NCBI GenBank assembly: GCA_902464405.1
Contig: CABQJD010000001.1
Location: 216,571 to 280,570 of the forward strand
Direction: 5' to 3'
From: an uncultured Actinomycetaceae bacterium
Lineage (GTDB): Bacteria; Actinomycetota; Actinomycetes; Actinomycetales; Actinomycetaceae
DNA: 64,000 nt
Each line of letters starts with the position of its first letter. The stretch's first letter is position 1. Of this stretch, positions 44,193 through 53,928 are shown piece after piece. Both the position numbers and the translations under genes were made by a program. The notes below the pieces were generated by a model, which was not told where the DNA came from, ran no database searches, and saw nothing but the letters and a program-made list of their open reading frames with translations.

Positions 44193-44198
44193 TTATTT

Positions 44199-44214
44199 AT
44201 CAGCAGTGGCTGAT
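44199..44214. terminator. Small hairpin between convergent nth and membrane-protein gene
   Basis: ATCAGC-AGTG-GCTGAT in the 39-base gap between two convergent stops; short, but flanked by A/T-rich sequence on both sides. Confidence 0.45.
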
Positions 44215-44231
44215 TATCTCCTCGTATGAGG

Positions 44232-45323
44232 TTAGCTTCCGAGAATCTGCTCACGAACAGTTTTTGCTACTGCACGGCGTTCGGAACTCTTGCGTGCGCG
44301 GTGAATCATCATTCCCGTCAGGAAAAGAACAAAGCCAAAGATAGCGATACGCCCTGAACCTAAATCGAAGTTCAAATGATGCACGATATTTCCTGTGAAG
44401 GCGTTGAACGATCCTATTTTCTGATCGAGAGTGGAAATTACGCGCTGCCCGAGAGTCGGCACAATAAGTGCAGTTAAACCAGCAAGTGTAAGCAGAGCAC
44501 CCCAGATTTGTGCGCCCAAGCTTGATGCGCGAGCCATGAGCCACAACACAAAGAGAGCAATCATGCCGCCGAGGAATTCAATCAGCGCCGTAATGCTTAC
44601 GTGCCCTGTATCCCAAGGGTTGTTTTCCACTAAATTAAGGCGAATCCCAGAATCGGAGATTAGGTACCATACGATTGGCACAAGAAGAAGTGTTGCGAAA
44701 ATTGAGCCAATATGTGCCCATACGCGGCTTGCTGGTTCGTCAGGAAGATCTGTCAAATGAGGTACTTCTGGTTCGCTTGTCCAATCTGAACGATCTTCTG
44801 GGCTGGAGATAGCGCCAGCTGCCGAAAATGCAGATTCACGAACTGGAGGCTCTGGATTAGCATCGGTCATATCGTTTTCAACGACTGGCTCCTCATGGGG
44901 AAGTTCAGTAACGCCAGTAGCTGAGTAGGCACTTGCAAACGTTGCTCCTGCAGCAAGCGGTTTGGCATCTGTCAGAATATGTGCACTGCGTGCTTCGTTT
45001 GGAGCTGTGTCTGCTGAATTAGGCTCAACTTCGGTTTTTTCTGAGGTGAGGGTTGAAGGATTGTGTAAACCTGGGTCGCTAGCTGGAATATCGTCGTCAA
45101 AGCTCAATTCTTTGAGTTGGGGAGCGGCGAGATTATCTCCTACCTCGAATGCGCGTTCCCATGCCAGAGCGTCAGAATCTCCATATGCCACACGCGTTGG
45201 CTCGAAAGATGCAGGCGTTACTACATCATCTGCAGATTTGCTAGGGGTGATTTCATCGTGCGCAATAGAAGGATTGAACGATTCTGGTGTTGTGCGGTTA
45301 TATGGATCGATAGGTGTAGACAC
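44232..45323 (-). CDS. Membrane protein with long disordered N-terminus, hypothetical
   Basis: 363-residue protein. Residues 1-190 are acidic and Pro/Ser/Thr/Glu-rich with no fold; the C-terminal half has four membrane helices (about 205-225, 245-265, 272-292 and 335-350). GTG start at 45323 with AAGGAG six bases upstream; the frame is open to 45359. No family recognised, although disordered-plus-four-helix proteins are common near cell-envelope genes of actinobacteria. Divergent from the Tad pilus locus. Confidence 0.7.
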   Translation of the reverse strand: MSTPIDPYNRTTPESFNPSIAHDEITPSKSADDVVTPASFEPTRVAYGDSDALAWERAFEVGDNLAAPQLKELSFDDDIPASDPGLHNPSTLTSEKTEVEPNSADTAPNEARSAHILTDAKPLAAGATFASAYSATGVTELPHEEPVVENDMTDANPEPPVRESAFSAAGAISSPEDRSDWTSEPEVPHLTDLPDEPASRVWAHIGSIFATLLLVPIVWYLISDSGIRLNLVENNPWDTGHVSITALIEFLGGMIALFVLWLMARASSLGAQIWGALLTLAGLTALIVPTLGQRVISTLDQKIGSFNAFTGNIVHHLNFDLGSGRIAIFGFVLFLTGMMIHRARKSSERRAVAKTVREQILGS

Positions 45324-45512
45324 AATATCTCCTTGATCGTAAATCGTAAGTGCATGCAATTTTCTACTCTCACGATACTTTGTTGTTCAACTATTACTTG
45401 AGATTGAGTGCGGTGTTTCGTGAAATTATGGCACAAAACACGAGAAATTTAGTGCTATATAAGCAGATATGGAGGGAAATGGAAATATAATGGCGCGCAT
45501 CTGTGGATAAAG

Positions 45513-46598
45513 ATGAATAATCCACAAATATTTATACGCGCAGCACCTCTGATTTTTCGCAGGCATTCTAGGGCTATGGCATCTTCAAGAGTAATGAGCG
45601 CAGAATCAGGCATATTATCGATTGTTTTTTCTGGTGACGATTCAGCAGCGCTTGCAGAAATTACCCGCCTTGCATCGCTAGTTGGTGTTGAGGTCACTCA
45701 TCTTTCACGGCATGATCGCACAGAAGGAGTGCTGAAGTTTTCATCTGATACATGTGAGCAGCAATGCGTTTCTGCCGAGTTTCACCCTCTCTTTGCTCCG
45801 TATTTCAGCAAAGAACGCGTTGTTTTGAACTATCGAACGCAAGCAGAGAGAATTTTAGAATTATGTGCCGCAGTAGGTACCACGATCCGAGGAAAAGTCG
45901 TCGGAGTCGTCGGAGCGCATGGAGGTGTAGGAGCATCGACACTTGCTATAACTCTGGCAAAAATTCTTGCGAAGCGCTCGTCTCATGTTGCTTTTGTGGA
46001 TGCTAACCCTGCGTCTGCTGGAATCGAACTTCTCATCGGAATCGTTGATGTGCCTGGTAACAGATGGGCTGATCTGCAAGGCCGAGGAATGCTCCTGCCT
46101 GGGAAAGTCAATGAATCCCTTCCGCTGTGGAGTGGTGTGCGTGTGCTTTCAGCCGATGAGCGTGCAGGAGTGCCAGAATCGGGCAGCTCTGGCGTCACTG
46201 CTCTGGCAGCTCTTGCTCAAGTAAATCAGTGGACGATTGTTGATCTGCCACCTGCGGCGCTTGTTCCTAGTGCAGGAGCTCACAGCTATCTCGAATGGTG
46301 TGATTATTTGTTTGTGCTCACAGCTCCCGACGCAGTTCACACCGCATCTACGCATACACTCATCGCGGCAATGGCATCAAACGTGAAGAAAAGTATTGTT
46401 GCTATGAACGTCAGCTCAAAAAATCATGCTGCCCACGTAGCTCAATCTCTTGGAGTAAAAACTGTTCACGCCGTTCCCTATGCGCCAGAAATTGCCGCAG
46501 CTTTTGAGAGAGGGCTTCCTGCTTCTGCTCGCAGCCGCACTAAATTTTATCGCCGTATCCACGAGCTATGTGATTTCTTAGAACAAGAGCTTGAGTGA
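45513..46598 (+). CDS. ssd: Ssd/CpaE-like MinD-family protein (TadZ role)
   Basis: 361-residue (maximum) protein of the septum-site-determining/CpaE group that positions Tad pilus machinery. A receiver-like N-terminal part is followed by a MinD-type ATPase with the deviant P-loop GAHGGVGASTLAITLA (last residue S/T after A rather than GKT), DANPASAGIELLIG and VDLPPAA. ATGs at 45513, 45576 and 45594 are all possible; none has a clear ribosome site. It stands 22 bases upstream of the Tad ATPase gene, the order seen at Rv3660c in mycobacteria. Confidence 0.82.
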   Translation: MNNPQIFIRAAPLIFRRHSRAMASSRVMSAESGILSIVFSGDDSAALAEITRLASLVGVEVTHLSRHDRTEGVLKFSSDTCEQQCVSAEFHPLFAPYFSKERVVLNYRTQAERILELCAAVGTTIRGKVVGVVGAHGGVGASTLAITLAKILAKRSSHVAFVDANPASAGIELLIGIVDVPGNRWADLQGRGMLLPGKVNESLPLWSGVRVLSADERAGVPESGSSGVTALAALAQVNQWTIVDLPPAALVPSAGAHSYLEWCDYLFVLTAPDAVHTASTHTLIAAMASNVKKSIVAMNVSSKNHAAHVAQSLGVKTVHAVPYAPEIAAAFERGLPASARSRTKFYRRIHELCDFLEQELE

Positions 46599-46620
46599 AT
46601 AAAGAAAGCAGAAGAAAGAC

Positions 46621-47829
46621 ATGATTGAGCACGCTAACCTCAAGAAAATTCGCCAAAAACTTGCTGCTGGTGAGGATATTGCTTCTGCTCTTCGAACATC
46701 AAGTGACGCTCTTTGCACTCGCGATATTGCGAAGCTTCACAGCACAGTACGTAGTGAACTTTTGGGTGCAGGTATGACGATTGCACCCTTGCTTGACGAT
46801 CCACAAACCACAGATGTGCTGGTCAATGGTGCTGGCTCTGTATGGGTTGATCGAGGGAATGGGCTTGAGGCGGTAGCTGTTAAAGAAGATCCAGAGCTTG
46901 CTGACGATACGGCTGTGCGTGCGCTCGCTGTGCGGCTTGCTGCTCAATGCGGGCAACGGCTCGATGATGCAAGCCCCATTGTGGACGGCACGTTTTCTTC
47001 TGGCGTGCGCTTGCACGCCATTATTCCGCCGCTTTCTGCTCAAGGATCTCTCATCTCTTTGAGAACTCATCGAGCGCAGGTGCTCAGTATTTCAGACCTT
47101 GTGAGCTGTGGCTCTATTCCAAGCGTTCTGGCTCCTTTTTTGCAGGCGCTTGTGCTTCGTAAAGCTAACGTTATTATTTCTGGATCAACTGGCGCTGGAA
47201 AAAGTACTTTTCTTAATTCGATGCTTTCACTTGTGCCGAAAAATCAACGAATAGTTGTGATCGAAGAGGCGGCAGAGCTTGCTCCTGAGCATCCGCACGT
47301 GGTGCATTTGCAAGTGCGCCACGCGAATGTGCAAGGTGTTGGTGAAATCTCGATGAGTGAATTAGTGAAAGCAGCAATGCGTATGAGACCAGACCGTATT
47401 GTGCTTGGTGAATGCCGAGGGGCTGAAGTTCGAGATGTTTTAGGTGCTCTGAATACAGGGCATGAAGGCGGATGGGCAACGATTCATGCAAATTCAGCAC
47501 GTGACGTGCCTGCAAGACTTGTTGCTTTAGGTGCACTCGCGGGAATGAGTGAGGCAACTGTTGCAGCTCAGGCGGCAGCAGGCTTAGATGCGGTGATCCA
47601 TATTCGCCGTGAGAGCGGGCAGCGCAGAGTCGCCCACATTTCGATGTGTGAACGTTATGAAGGAGAGCTTCTATGCCCATACGCATTAGTCGTAAACGTT
47701 GATAATAACGGGCAAAGTAACGTTGTGTGCAGCGAACGGGGAAGAGCGCTTTTTCGGCGTTTAGGGTTGCCGATTCCGAAGGAGATACGAATACGAAGCA
47801 ACGCTGAGCTGGATAACTTGGAGGCATAG
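46621..47829 (+). CDS. tadA: Tad pilus secretion ATPase TadA/CpaF
   Basis: Type II/IV secretion ATPase, 402 residues, powering Flp pilus assembly. Walker A GSTGAGKST at residues 188-196, Asp box IVVIEEAAELAPEH, Walker B MRPDRIVLGECRG and the His box GGWATIHANSARD are all present. It starts after a 22-base gap from ssd with GAAAGAC upstream and is followed closely by tadB. It is unrelated to the tRNA deaminase at 4508. Confidence 0.94.
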   Translation: MIEHANLKKIRQKLAAGEDIASALRTSSDALCTRDIAKLHSTVRSELLGAGMTIAPLLDDPQTTDVLVNGAGSVWVDRGNGLEAVAVKEDPELADDTAVRALAVRLAAQCGQRLDDASPIVDGTFSSGVRLHAIIPPLSAQGSLISLRTHRAQVLSISDLVSCGSIPSVLAPFLQALVLRKANVIISGSTGAGKSTFLNSMLSLVPKNQRIVVIEEAAELAPEHPHVVHLQVRHANVQGVGEISMSELVKAAMRMRPDRIVLGECRGAEVRDVLGALNTGHEGGWATIHANSARDVPARLVALGALAGMSEATVAAQAAAGLDAVIHIRRESGQRRVAHISMCERYEGELLCPYALVVNVDNNGQSNVVCSERGRALFRRLGLPIPKEIRIRSNAELDNLEA

Positions 47830-47833
47830 AGAG

Positions 47834-48556
47834 GTGAGCACTGCCATTATTTGCCTTGGAGCGGTGGTGTATATCGCTATTCTCAGTGTGCCTCGAACTC
47901 CAAGATGTATATGGCGTCGTTTACGTAAAGGGAATTCTCGTTCAATTTTTACAAGAAAGCGTCGCCGTTTCTCTTTGAGGAAAGAAATTGATATGGGAAT
48001 TGTCCTCACAGAAGTGGCAACTCGTCTCAGGTCTGGAGCGACAATTGATGCTGCATGGGCTGAAACGTTGCGGCACTGCGCAATTGTAGATGAAAGCGAT
48101 GGTGTAGCACTTATGATCGATGATGATGGGGTGCCGCAACCTTTACGGCAGCTTTGGAATCTCAATCCTATTGCGAGAATGCGCAGGGGAGTCACTCCGA
48201 TTGTGCTTGATTCGATTCCTGCCACAATTGCAGTATGCCGAATGGGGCACAGTACGGGAGCTCCTATGGCAGATATTCTTGATGCTTGTGCTCTGGGCGT
48301 CACTGAATCAATGGAAGCGAGAGCTGCTCGTGAAGTGGCGTTAGCTGGGCCTGAGAGCTCGGCATATATGCTGGCACTTCTTCCAATTATTGGAGTTGCT
48401 TTAGGGTATGCAATGGGAGCTGATCCGCTCGGATTTTTACTGGGAAGTATGCTCGGCAATGTAGTGCTTGCTGCGGGATGTGTATGCGAAATTTCAGGGA
48501 TAGTACTTGTCCGCAAACTTGTGCAGCGAGCAGTACGAGAGGATGCTGAGCTGTGA
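47834..48556 (+). CDS. tadB: Tad pilus inner-membrane platform TadB-like
   Basis: 240-residue GspF-like protein. Features are an N-terminal helix, a cytoplasmic basic stretch RRKRRFSLRKEIDMG, the T2SF-type pattern LRSGATIDAAWAETLRH and GHSTGAPMADILDAC, and a C-terminal pair of helices. GTG start at 47834 overlapping the ribosome-site region; it overlaps tadC by four bases (GTGA). Shorter than proteobacterial TadB, as usual for actinobacterial Tad loci. Confidence 0.85.
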   Translation: MSTAIICLGAVVYIAILSVPRTPRCIWRRLRKGNSRSIFTRKRRRFSLRKEIDMGIVLTEVATRLRSGATIDAAWAETLRHCAIVDESDGVALMIDDDGVPQPLRQLWNLNPIARMRRGVTPIVLDSIPATIAVCRMGHSTGAPMADILDACALGVTESMEARAAREVALAGPESSAYMLALLPIIGVALGYAMGADPLGFLLGSMLGNVVLAAGCVCEISGIVLVRKLVQRAVREDAEL

Positions 48557-49179
48557 TTATCTTGTGTGCTTTTATTGCTAGCTTGTGTTGGGTTATACCG
48601 CTGTGGAGAAGGTGGAAAATAGTTCTTCCTGCACGAGTAGGGCATGTAGACCAAGCGGTTATTTTAGACCTTGCTGCTGCTTCTCTGGTTGCTGGAGTTT
48701 CTATTCCAACTATGCTCATCGCCTTAGATGTGGCGCTCATGGATAAGGTTTTTGCACGTGAGCGCTTATTGAAAGATCTGCTGCATTCGGATAAGGGTAT
48801 GGGTAGGAAGAGAAGAAGGTATGCGCGTATTAGGAATGTGGATTCTGCGGGTGCTGGTAGAGATGATCGAACGTTGCGCGAAGTAGCAAATATGCTCATG
48901 ATGGGTGCAAGCTGGAATGAGGCATGGGAAAACGTTCCTCAGTCGTTGAAACGCCTTGAGGAAGCGTTAGCTCCTGCTTGGGTAAATGGGGTAGCTCCTG
49001 TGGCACTCTTGGAGCGCGCAGCTCAATCGCTGCGAATATCGAGGGCGCGGCGTGCAAAAGAAGCTGCTGCTCGGTTGGGAAGTGCTCTAGTTTTGCCGCT
49101 CACGATGTGTTTTCTTCCTGCATTTATTTTGATTGGCGTTGTGCCTGTTATTGTGGCGGCTGCTGGAAAAATTTTTTGA
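48553..49179 (+). CDS. tadC: Tad pilus inner-membrane platform TadC-like
   Basis: 208-residue partner of TadB, also GspF-like: LDLAAASLVAGVSIPTMLIA and ALAPAWVNGVAPVALLERAA resemble the two GspF half-repeats, and residues about 180-205 form a C-terminal helix pair. GTG start overlapping the tadB stop. After it comes a 321-base interval before the pilin gene. Confidence 0.85.
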   Translation: MIILCAFIASLCWVIPLWRRWKIVLPARVGHVDQAVILDLAAASLVAGVSIPTMLIALDVALMDKVFARERLLKDLLHSDKGMGRKRRRYARIRNVDSAGAGRDDRTLREVANMLMMGASWNEAWENVPQSLKRLEEALAPAWVNGVAPVALLERAAQSLRISRARRAKEAAARLGSALVLPLTMCFLPAFILIGVVPVIVAAAGKIF

Positions 49180-49500
49180 GTTCATTCATTATTTGGGGCT
49201 TGATAAAGAGATCTTTATTTAGGGCTTAATAATAAAGAGATCTTTGAAATTTGATGAGTTGTCCACACCTGTGTGCGTTGGCGCGAATATACACAAATAA
49301 ATATGAGCCCAGAAATTATGGCTAAGAAAGACGATGCTTAATACGTCGGGCTTTCTAGAAGAAAAATAACGATTCTACAGCTCGATACACCCAAAACTGC
49401 AGCGCTATGCAGAGTGCGGTATTTACATTGCGTTCGATATTGCGTGAGCAGGCAAACAACAATACGCATCGTTCAGATGCAGAAATAAAGGAGAACACAC
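49180..49500. other. Gene-free interval before the flp gene
   Basis: No gene seen. The 14-base word ATAAAGAGATCTTT occurs twice, at 49203-49216 and 49232-49245, preceded in both cases by GGGCTT and 3-6 further bases, so a 29-base unit is repeated. A promoter for flp is expected here, since pilin is needed in excess over the assembly proteins. AAAGGAG at the end serves the flp start. Confidence 0.45.
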
Positions 49501-49704
49501 ATGAAGAAAATTTTTCAGATGAGCAAAAAGTTCACTCATATTTCTCGTAATCAAACTAAAGCTGAGCCAGGAATGGTGACGGCAGAATATGCTCTCGGTA
49601 CTGTTGCTACAACGGGTATTGCGGGAATTCTTATTTGGATATCTCAGCAAGAATGGCTTCGTGAAGCAATTGTTGCAATTTTCAAACTAATTATTTCGGG
49701 CTAG
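49501..49704 (+). CDS. flp: Flp-type pilin / DUF4244 protein
   Basis: 67-residue prepilin-like protein. A basic leader (MKKIFQMSKKFTHISRNQTK) is followed by EPGMVTAEYALG, where cleavage after G24 would leave Met1 and Glu5 of the mature pilin, then a hydrophobic helix to residue 48. This is the DUF4244 group found in actinobacterial Tad loci. AAAGGAGAACACAC precedes the ATG. Most likely the major pilin subunit. Confidence 0.85.
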   Translation: MKKIFQMSKKFTHISRNQTKAEPGMVTAEYALGTVATTGIAGILIWISQQEWLREAIVAIFKLIISG

Positions 49705-49729
49705 TTATGGCAAGTGTCTAATTTAGCGC

Positions 49730-49774
49730 GAGTGCGAGGAGTGAAGCACAGGTATCGCTTGGCTTCTCGCACTC
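49730..49774 (+). terminator. Hairpin between flp and tadE (partial terminator?)
   Basis: GAGTGCGAG / CTCGCACTC outer stem with an inner GAAGC / GCTTC. No U-tract. Placed between the pilin and the minor subunits, it could reduce read-through so that pilin is made in excess. Confidence 0.45.
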
Positions 49775-49862
49775 CCTCCCAAAAAAGCTAGAAAGGGTAT
49801 AGAAAACCCCTAATGCGCGTGTCGATATAAGCTCGCAATTACGAACAATAAGGAGAAGAATA

Positions 49863-50222
49863 ATGAAAAAACGCCACGCAGAGCCTGGTATGGTGAGTGT
49901 GGAATGGGCGCTCACAGCCCCAGTTTTTATCTTATGTGTGCTTGTGTGCATGGGGTTGATTTTTTACTCGAATAGTTGTGCCATCACGACTAATGCTGCC
50001 AGAGAAGCTGCCCGTTCCTATTCTTTAGGGCACGGGGAGAAAGAAGCTCTTAAACTCGTTCACCAGATCGCTGGTTCAGGTGCTGAAACTCATATACATG
50101 AAAGTGACGGTATCGTCACTGTTTCTGTTGCGGTATCACCAGCAGAGTTTCTGAAGTTTTTAGGAATAGAAATCACATCACAGCACAGCGCTGTGATGGA
50201 GCCAAATATGAGTGGATCTTGA
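49863..50222 (+). CDS. tadE: TadE-like minor pilin
   Basis: 119-residue pseudopilin. Short leader then AEPGMVSVEWALTAPVF, where cleavage after G9 leaves Glu5 in the mature protein, followed by a hydrophobic helix (about 16-37) and a periplasmic-type domain containing ITTNAAREAARSYSLG, the TadE signature. AAGGAGAAGAATA precedes the ATG. Overlaps or abuts the next gene. Confidence 0.85.
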   Translation: MKKRHAEPGMVSVEWALTAPVFILCVLVCMGLIFYSNSCAITTNAAREAARSYSLGHGEKEALKLVHQIAGSGAETHIHESDGIVTVSVAVSPAEFLKFLGIEITSQHSAVMEPNMSGS

Positions 50223-50296
50223 GAGCGCAGAGAAGAAGTGTAGGAAGCGTGAAAAGAGAGCAGTACAAGAAGCAGACTATCGGAGGTAATAGAGAA

Positions 50297-50827
50297 GTGA
50301 GAATGCAGAGGGTGCTAAGAAAAGAAAGAGCTGCGATACCTTCGGGTGAAAGATATACGGAGCCTGGAATGGTCACTTCGTTAGTCGCTGTGGCAATACT
50401 GCTTGCGAGCGTGATGACGATCTATATTTTGCAATTTTCTCGGGGAGTTGCGCAGCAAGCATATCTTCAAAACTCGGCAGATTTGGCGGCTTTAGCTGCG
50501 GCATCAGAGTATGTGCAAGGATCTGGTTTAGAGGAATCATGTGCGATTGCCAGAAAAATTGCATACGGCATACAGGAGACGAAATCTATCTACGATATCC
50601 ATGAAACTGATGCTTCGCACGAAAATAGTGACGTTAGTAAAACTATTTGGAATCGTAAAGGAAACGAGGATCAGACCGTGCAGAATTTTTCTTCTCAAGG
50701 ATTTCTGTGTGAGCTGTACGGCGTGGATGATGCAATCAGGGTTGAGTTGAAAGAAAAAGGAATGTTTTCTTGGCTTATTGGGCAAGTGCAGGCAGAAGCA
50801 GTTGCTGGTCCACATATACCGAGATGA
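50297..50827 (+). CDS. TadE-like/TadG-like pilus-associated protein (Rv3654c type)
   Basis: 176 residues from the GTG at 50297, which lies 10 bases after GGAGG; the frame is open back to a TTG at 50219. A basic leader, then TEPGMVTSLVAVAILLASVM and a conserved-looking QNSADLAALAAAS segment, as in the secretion-neighbourhood TadE-like proteins of actinobacteria. The EPGMV motif is shared with the flp and tadE products but the +5 Glu is replaced by Leu, so processing may differ. Last gene of the Tad locus. Confidence 0.75.
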   Translation: MRMQRVLRKERAAIPSGERYTEPGMVTSLVAVAILLASVMTIYILQFSRGVAQQAYLQNSADLAALAAASEYVQGSGLEESCAIARKIAYGIQETKSIYDIHETDASHENSDVSKTIWNRKGNEDQTVQNFSSQGFLCELYGVDDAIRVELKEKGMFSWLIGQVQAEAVAGPHIPR

Positions 50828-51103
50828 GCGTATAGAAAGTAGATTTTGAGTTCAAAGAAGAGATTTGCACTATAGAGAAGGAGGGGTATAGAAGCTGATA
50901 AAACTTTCTCAATAAGAGATCCTGATTCGCTTTTCTATAGATGATATGCGTTAAAGTAAGAATGATTATTGCGCATATAGCCCCCTGTCGGCATAAGATA
51001 AGCGCAGAAGTGGGCAGCGTGTGTTGCGCCGCCCAGACCCTAGTCTCCTGCTCTAGGCTGAGCAAGGCGCGGCAGCTTTACAGAATAAGAAAGAGGATCA
51101 AAC

Positions 51104-53878
51104 GTGACGAAACTGGTCATTGTGGAGTCTCCAGCGAAAGCTCGCACGATTTCCAACTATTTGGGCTCTGAATACACGGTAGAAGCTAGCGTGGGGCACA
51201 TTAGAGATTTACCGAAGCCTTCCGATCTTCCAGCAGCTATGAAGAAAGGGCCTTACGCAAAGTTTGCTGTCGATGTTGAAGGTGATTTTGATCCTTACTA
51301 CGTCGTTAATCCTGATAAAAAGAAAAAAGTTGCCGAGCTTAAAGCGGCATTAAAAACTGCGGATGCTCTCTATCTCGCTACCGATGAGGACCGCGAAGGA
51401 GAAGCTATTGCGTGGCATCTTTTGCAAGTTCTCAATCCTAAAGTTCCCGTGAAACGCATGGTGTTTCACGAAATCACTCAAGAGGCTATTGAACGAGCAT
51501 TGCACAATACCCGTGAACTTAATACGCAGCTTGTCGATGCTCAGGAATCACGCAGAATACTTGACCGCCTCGTTGGCTACGAAGTCTCGCCTTTGCTGTG
51601 GCGCAAAGTTGCCCCAGCGCTTTCAGCTGGGCGCGTTCAATCTGTCACAACACGTTTAGTGGTGGAACGTGAGAGGGAGCGCATGGCGTTTATAAGCGCT
51701 CACTATTGGGATATTGCTGTGACGTTAGAGAAAGAGGCAGCTGCAGATCAAGGCTCCGCTCCTGAACGAAACGTCGAGTTGTTTACTGCCAAACTCACCG
51801 AGCTTGACGGCACTCGAGTAGCAGTTGGAAAAGATTTTGACGATCATGGCAAGCTTACGAGCAAAGCTTCACAAGAAGGCGTGCTGGTTCTTGGGCAAGA
51901 GCAGGCGATAGCAATTTCTGAGGCTCTTCAAAGTGGTGAATCGGTTGTTGAAAGTATTCACACAAAGCCATTTCGGCGCCGTCCAGCTCCTCCGTTTACT
52001 ACTTCTACTCTTCAGCAGGAGGCATCTCGTAAGTTGCGCATGGGCGCTCGCGATACGATGCGTGTCGCTCAGACGCTCTACGAAAACGGTTTTATCACCT
52101 ATATGCGTACAGATTCTGTGAATCTTTCTGATCAAGCAATTGCTGCGGCGCGCAAGCAGGCGGCAGAGTTATTCGGCTCTCAGACTGTGCCAGCGAAACC
52201 TCGTCACTATGCGACAAAATCTAAAGGAGCGCAGGAGGCACACGAGGCAATCAGACCAGCTGGCGATTCTTTCCGCACCCCGCAGCAGGTGGCATCAGAG
52301 CTGAGCGGGCGTGAATATGCACTGTATGAGCTTATTTGGAAGCGTACCGTCTCCTCGCAGATGGAAGATGCAACAGGATCGACAGCATCTGTGAAGCTCA
52401 GCGCTATGCTTCCGCTCGGTATGCAATACTCCGAGGCGAAACTTTCAGCTTCTGGCACGATTATTACCTTCCCTGGTTTTATCGCTGCCTATGAGGAGAG
52501 CCGTGATACTGCTAGATACGAAGAAAAGCACGATTCTCATCTTCCAGATATGGTTGAAGGGGAACTTCTAGCCAATCGCGAGGGCAAGGCTGCTGGGCAT
52601 GAAACAGCGCCGCCTCCGAGATACACCGAGGCGAGTTTAGTTAAAACTCTCGAGCAGCTTGGGATTGGGCGTCCGTCTACCTATGCATCAACGATTTCGA
52701 CGATTACGGATCGTGGATACGTGGAGCGCAAAGGGCAGGCGCTTGTGCCGACGTGGCTGGCATTTTCTGTGGTGAGGTTGCTGGAAGAAAATCTGCCAGC
52801 GCTTGTCGATTATGGTTTCACTGCCGATATGGAGCATGATCTCGATCAAATTGCTGCAGGTGAAGAAGACCGCGTGCAGTATCTTGCGAATTTCTATCGT
52901 GGCACGAGTGCTGCTAAAGGCTTGCGCGATCAAGTAGGAGAGCTTGGCGATATCGATGCCCGTGCGGTAAACACTATCGATATTGGCGAGGGTATTGCTG
53001 TGCGAGTAGGGCGTTACGGGCCTTATATACAAGAGGCTAATGCCGATGGTACAGAAGGGCGGCGTGCGTCAGTTCCTGATGGCGTCACCCCTGATGAGCT
53101 GACGGTTGATAAAGCTCGTGAGATTTTGAGTGAATCTATTCATGAAGATAAAGAGCTTGGTGTTGATCCTGCCACGGGCTACGCAATTGTTGTGAAAGAT
53201 GGGCGATTTGGTCCTTACGTTTCCGAGGTAATTCCTGACGATGCAGTGGCATATACGCCGACTGGAAAGATATCGAAGAATAAACCGAAGCCTCGCACAG
53301 CTTCTTTGCTTTCCAGCATGAGTGCGAATACGGTGACGATTGACGACGCCCTTCAGTTACTTTCCCTTCCTCGTGAACTCGGAGAATCTGAGGGCATTAT
53401 GGTGACGGTTCATAATGGTCGCTATGGCCCATATATGAAGCGTGGCAGCGATTCTCGTTCTCTTGCAAGTGATGATCAGATTTTCAGTATCACGCTTGCT
53501 GAAGCGGAAGAGATATTCAAACAGCCGAAAGTGCGAGGGCGCTCAGCGGCGCAGCCTCCTCTTGCAGAGTTGGGAATTGATCCAGTTTCTGGCGGTCAAA
53601 TTTTATTGAAAGACGGACGTTTTGGTCCGTACGTTACCGATGGAACTGTGAACGCATCTGTTCCTCGTAGTGACGATATCAATCAGATCACTTCCGAACG
53701 TGCGCAAGATTTGCTTGCAGCTCGTCGTATAAAAATTGCTGAGAATGGCGGCGCTAAGGGGCGCAATAAGGCGAAGCGCAGTGTCAACAAAGCAGCCTCG
53801 AAGAAAACAAGTGCAAAAACTGGTGCGAAGAAAAGTACGAAAACAGCTTCGGCACGGAAAACAACAAAGAAAAAGTAA
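51104..53878 (+). CDS. topA: DNA topoisomerase I TopA
   Basis: Type IA topoisomerase, 924 residues, relaxing negative supercoils. TOPRIM domain start KLVIVESPAKARTISNYLG and LATDEDREGEAIAWHL, catalytic tyrosine Y333 in GFITYMRTDSVNLS, and C-terminal topo C repeats with GRFGPYV (several copies, e.g. near residues 690 and 840), as in actinobacterial enzymes that lack zinc fingers. The last 50 residues are Lys/Ala-rich. GTG start at 51104 with AGAGGATC upstream. The 276-base gap before it contains the hairpin GGGC-A-GCG / CGC-C-GCCC near 51014-51036. Confidence 0.96.
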   Translation: MTKLVIVESPAKARTISNYLGSEYTVEASVGHIRDLPKPSDLPAAMKKGPYAKFAVDVEGDFDPYYVVNPDKKKKVAELKAALKTADALYLATDEDREGEAIAWHLLQVLNPKVPVKRMVFHEITQEAIERALHNTRELNTQLVDAQESRRILDRLVGYEVSPLLWRKVAPALSAGRVQSVTTRLVVERERERMAFISAHYWDIAVTLEKEAAADQGSAPERNVELFTAKLTELDGTRVAVGKDFDDHGKLTSKASQEGVLVLGQEQAIAISEALQSGESVVESIHTKPFRRRPAPPFTTSTLQQEASRKLRMGARDTMRVAQTLYENGFITYMRTDSVNLSDQAIAAARKQAAELFGSQTVPAKPRHYATKSKGAQEAHEAIRPAGDSFRTPQQVASELSGREYALYELIWKRTVSSQMEDATGSTASVKLSAMLPLGMQYSEAKLSASGTIITFPGFIAAYEESRDTARYEEKHDSHLPDMVEGELLANREGKAAGHETAPPPRYTEASLVKTLEQLGIGRPSTYASTISTITDRGYVERKGQALVPTWLAFSVVRLLEENLPALVDYGFTADMEHDLDQIAAGEEDRVQYLANFYRGTSAAKGLRDQVGELGDIDARAVNTIDIGEGIAVRVGRYGPYIQEANADGTEGRRASVPDGVTPDELTVDKAREILSESIHEDKELGVDPATGYAIVVKDGRFGPYVSEVIPDDAVAYTPTGKISKNKPKPRTASLLSSMSANTVTIDDALQLLSLPRELGESEGIMVTVHNGRYGPYMKRGSDSRSLASDDQIFSITLAEAEEIFKQPKVRGRSAAQPPLAELGIDPVSGGQILLKDGRFGPYVTDGTVNASVPRSDDINQITSERAQDLLAARRIKIAENGGAKGRNKAKRSVNKAASKKTSAKTGAKKSTKTASARKTTKKK

Positions 53879-53928
53879 TGTTACCGCTGCTGGTGAGTAG
53901 TGTTAATGCGTAAACGAGCGGAGCGATT

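Noticed and set aside
45419..45435. GTGAAATTATGGCAC as a GlxR/CRP site before the Tad locus
   Set aside because: The half-sites are spaced nine bases apart instead of eight and the flanks do not match the consensus.
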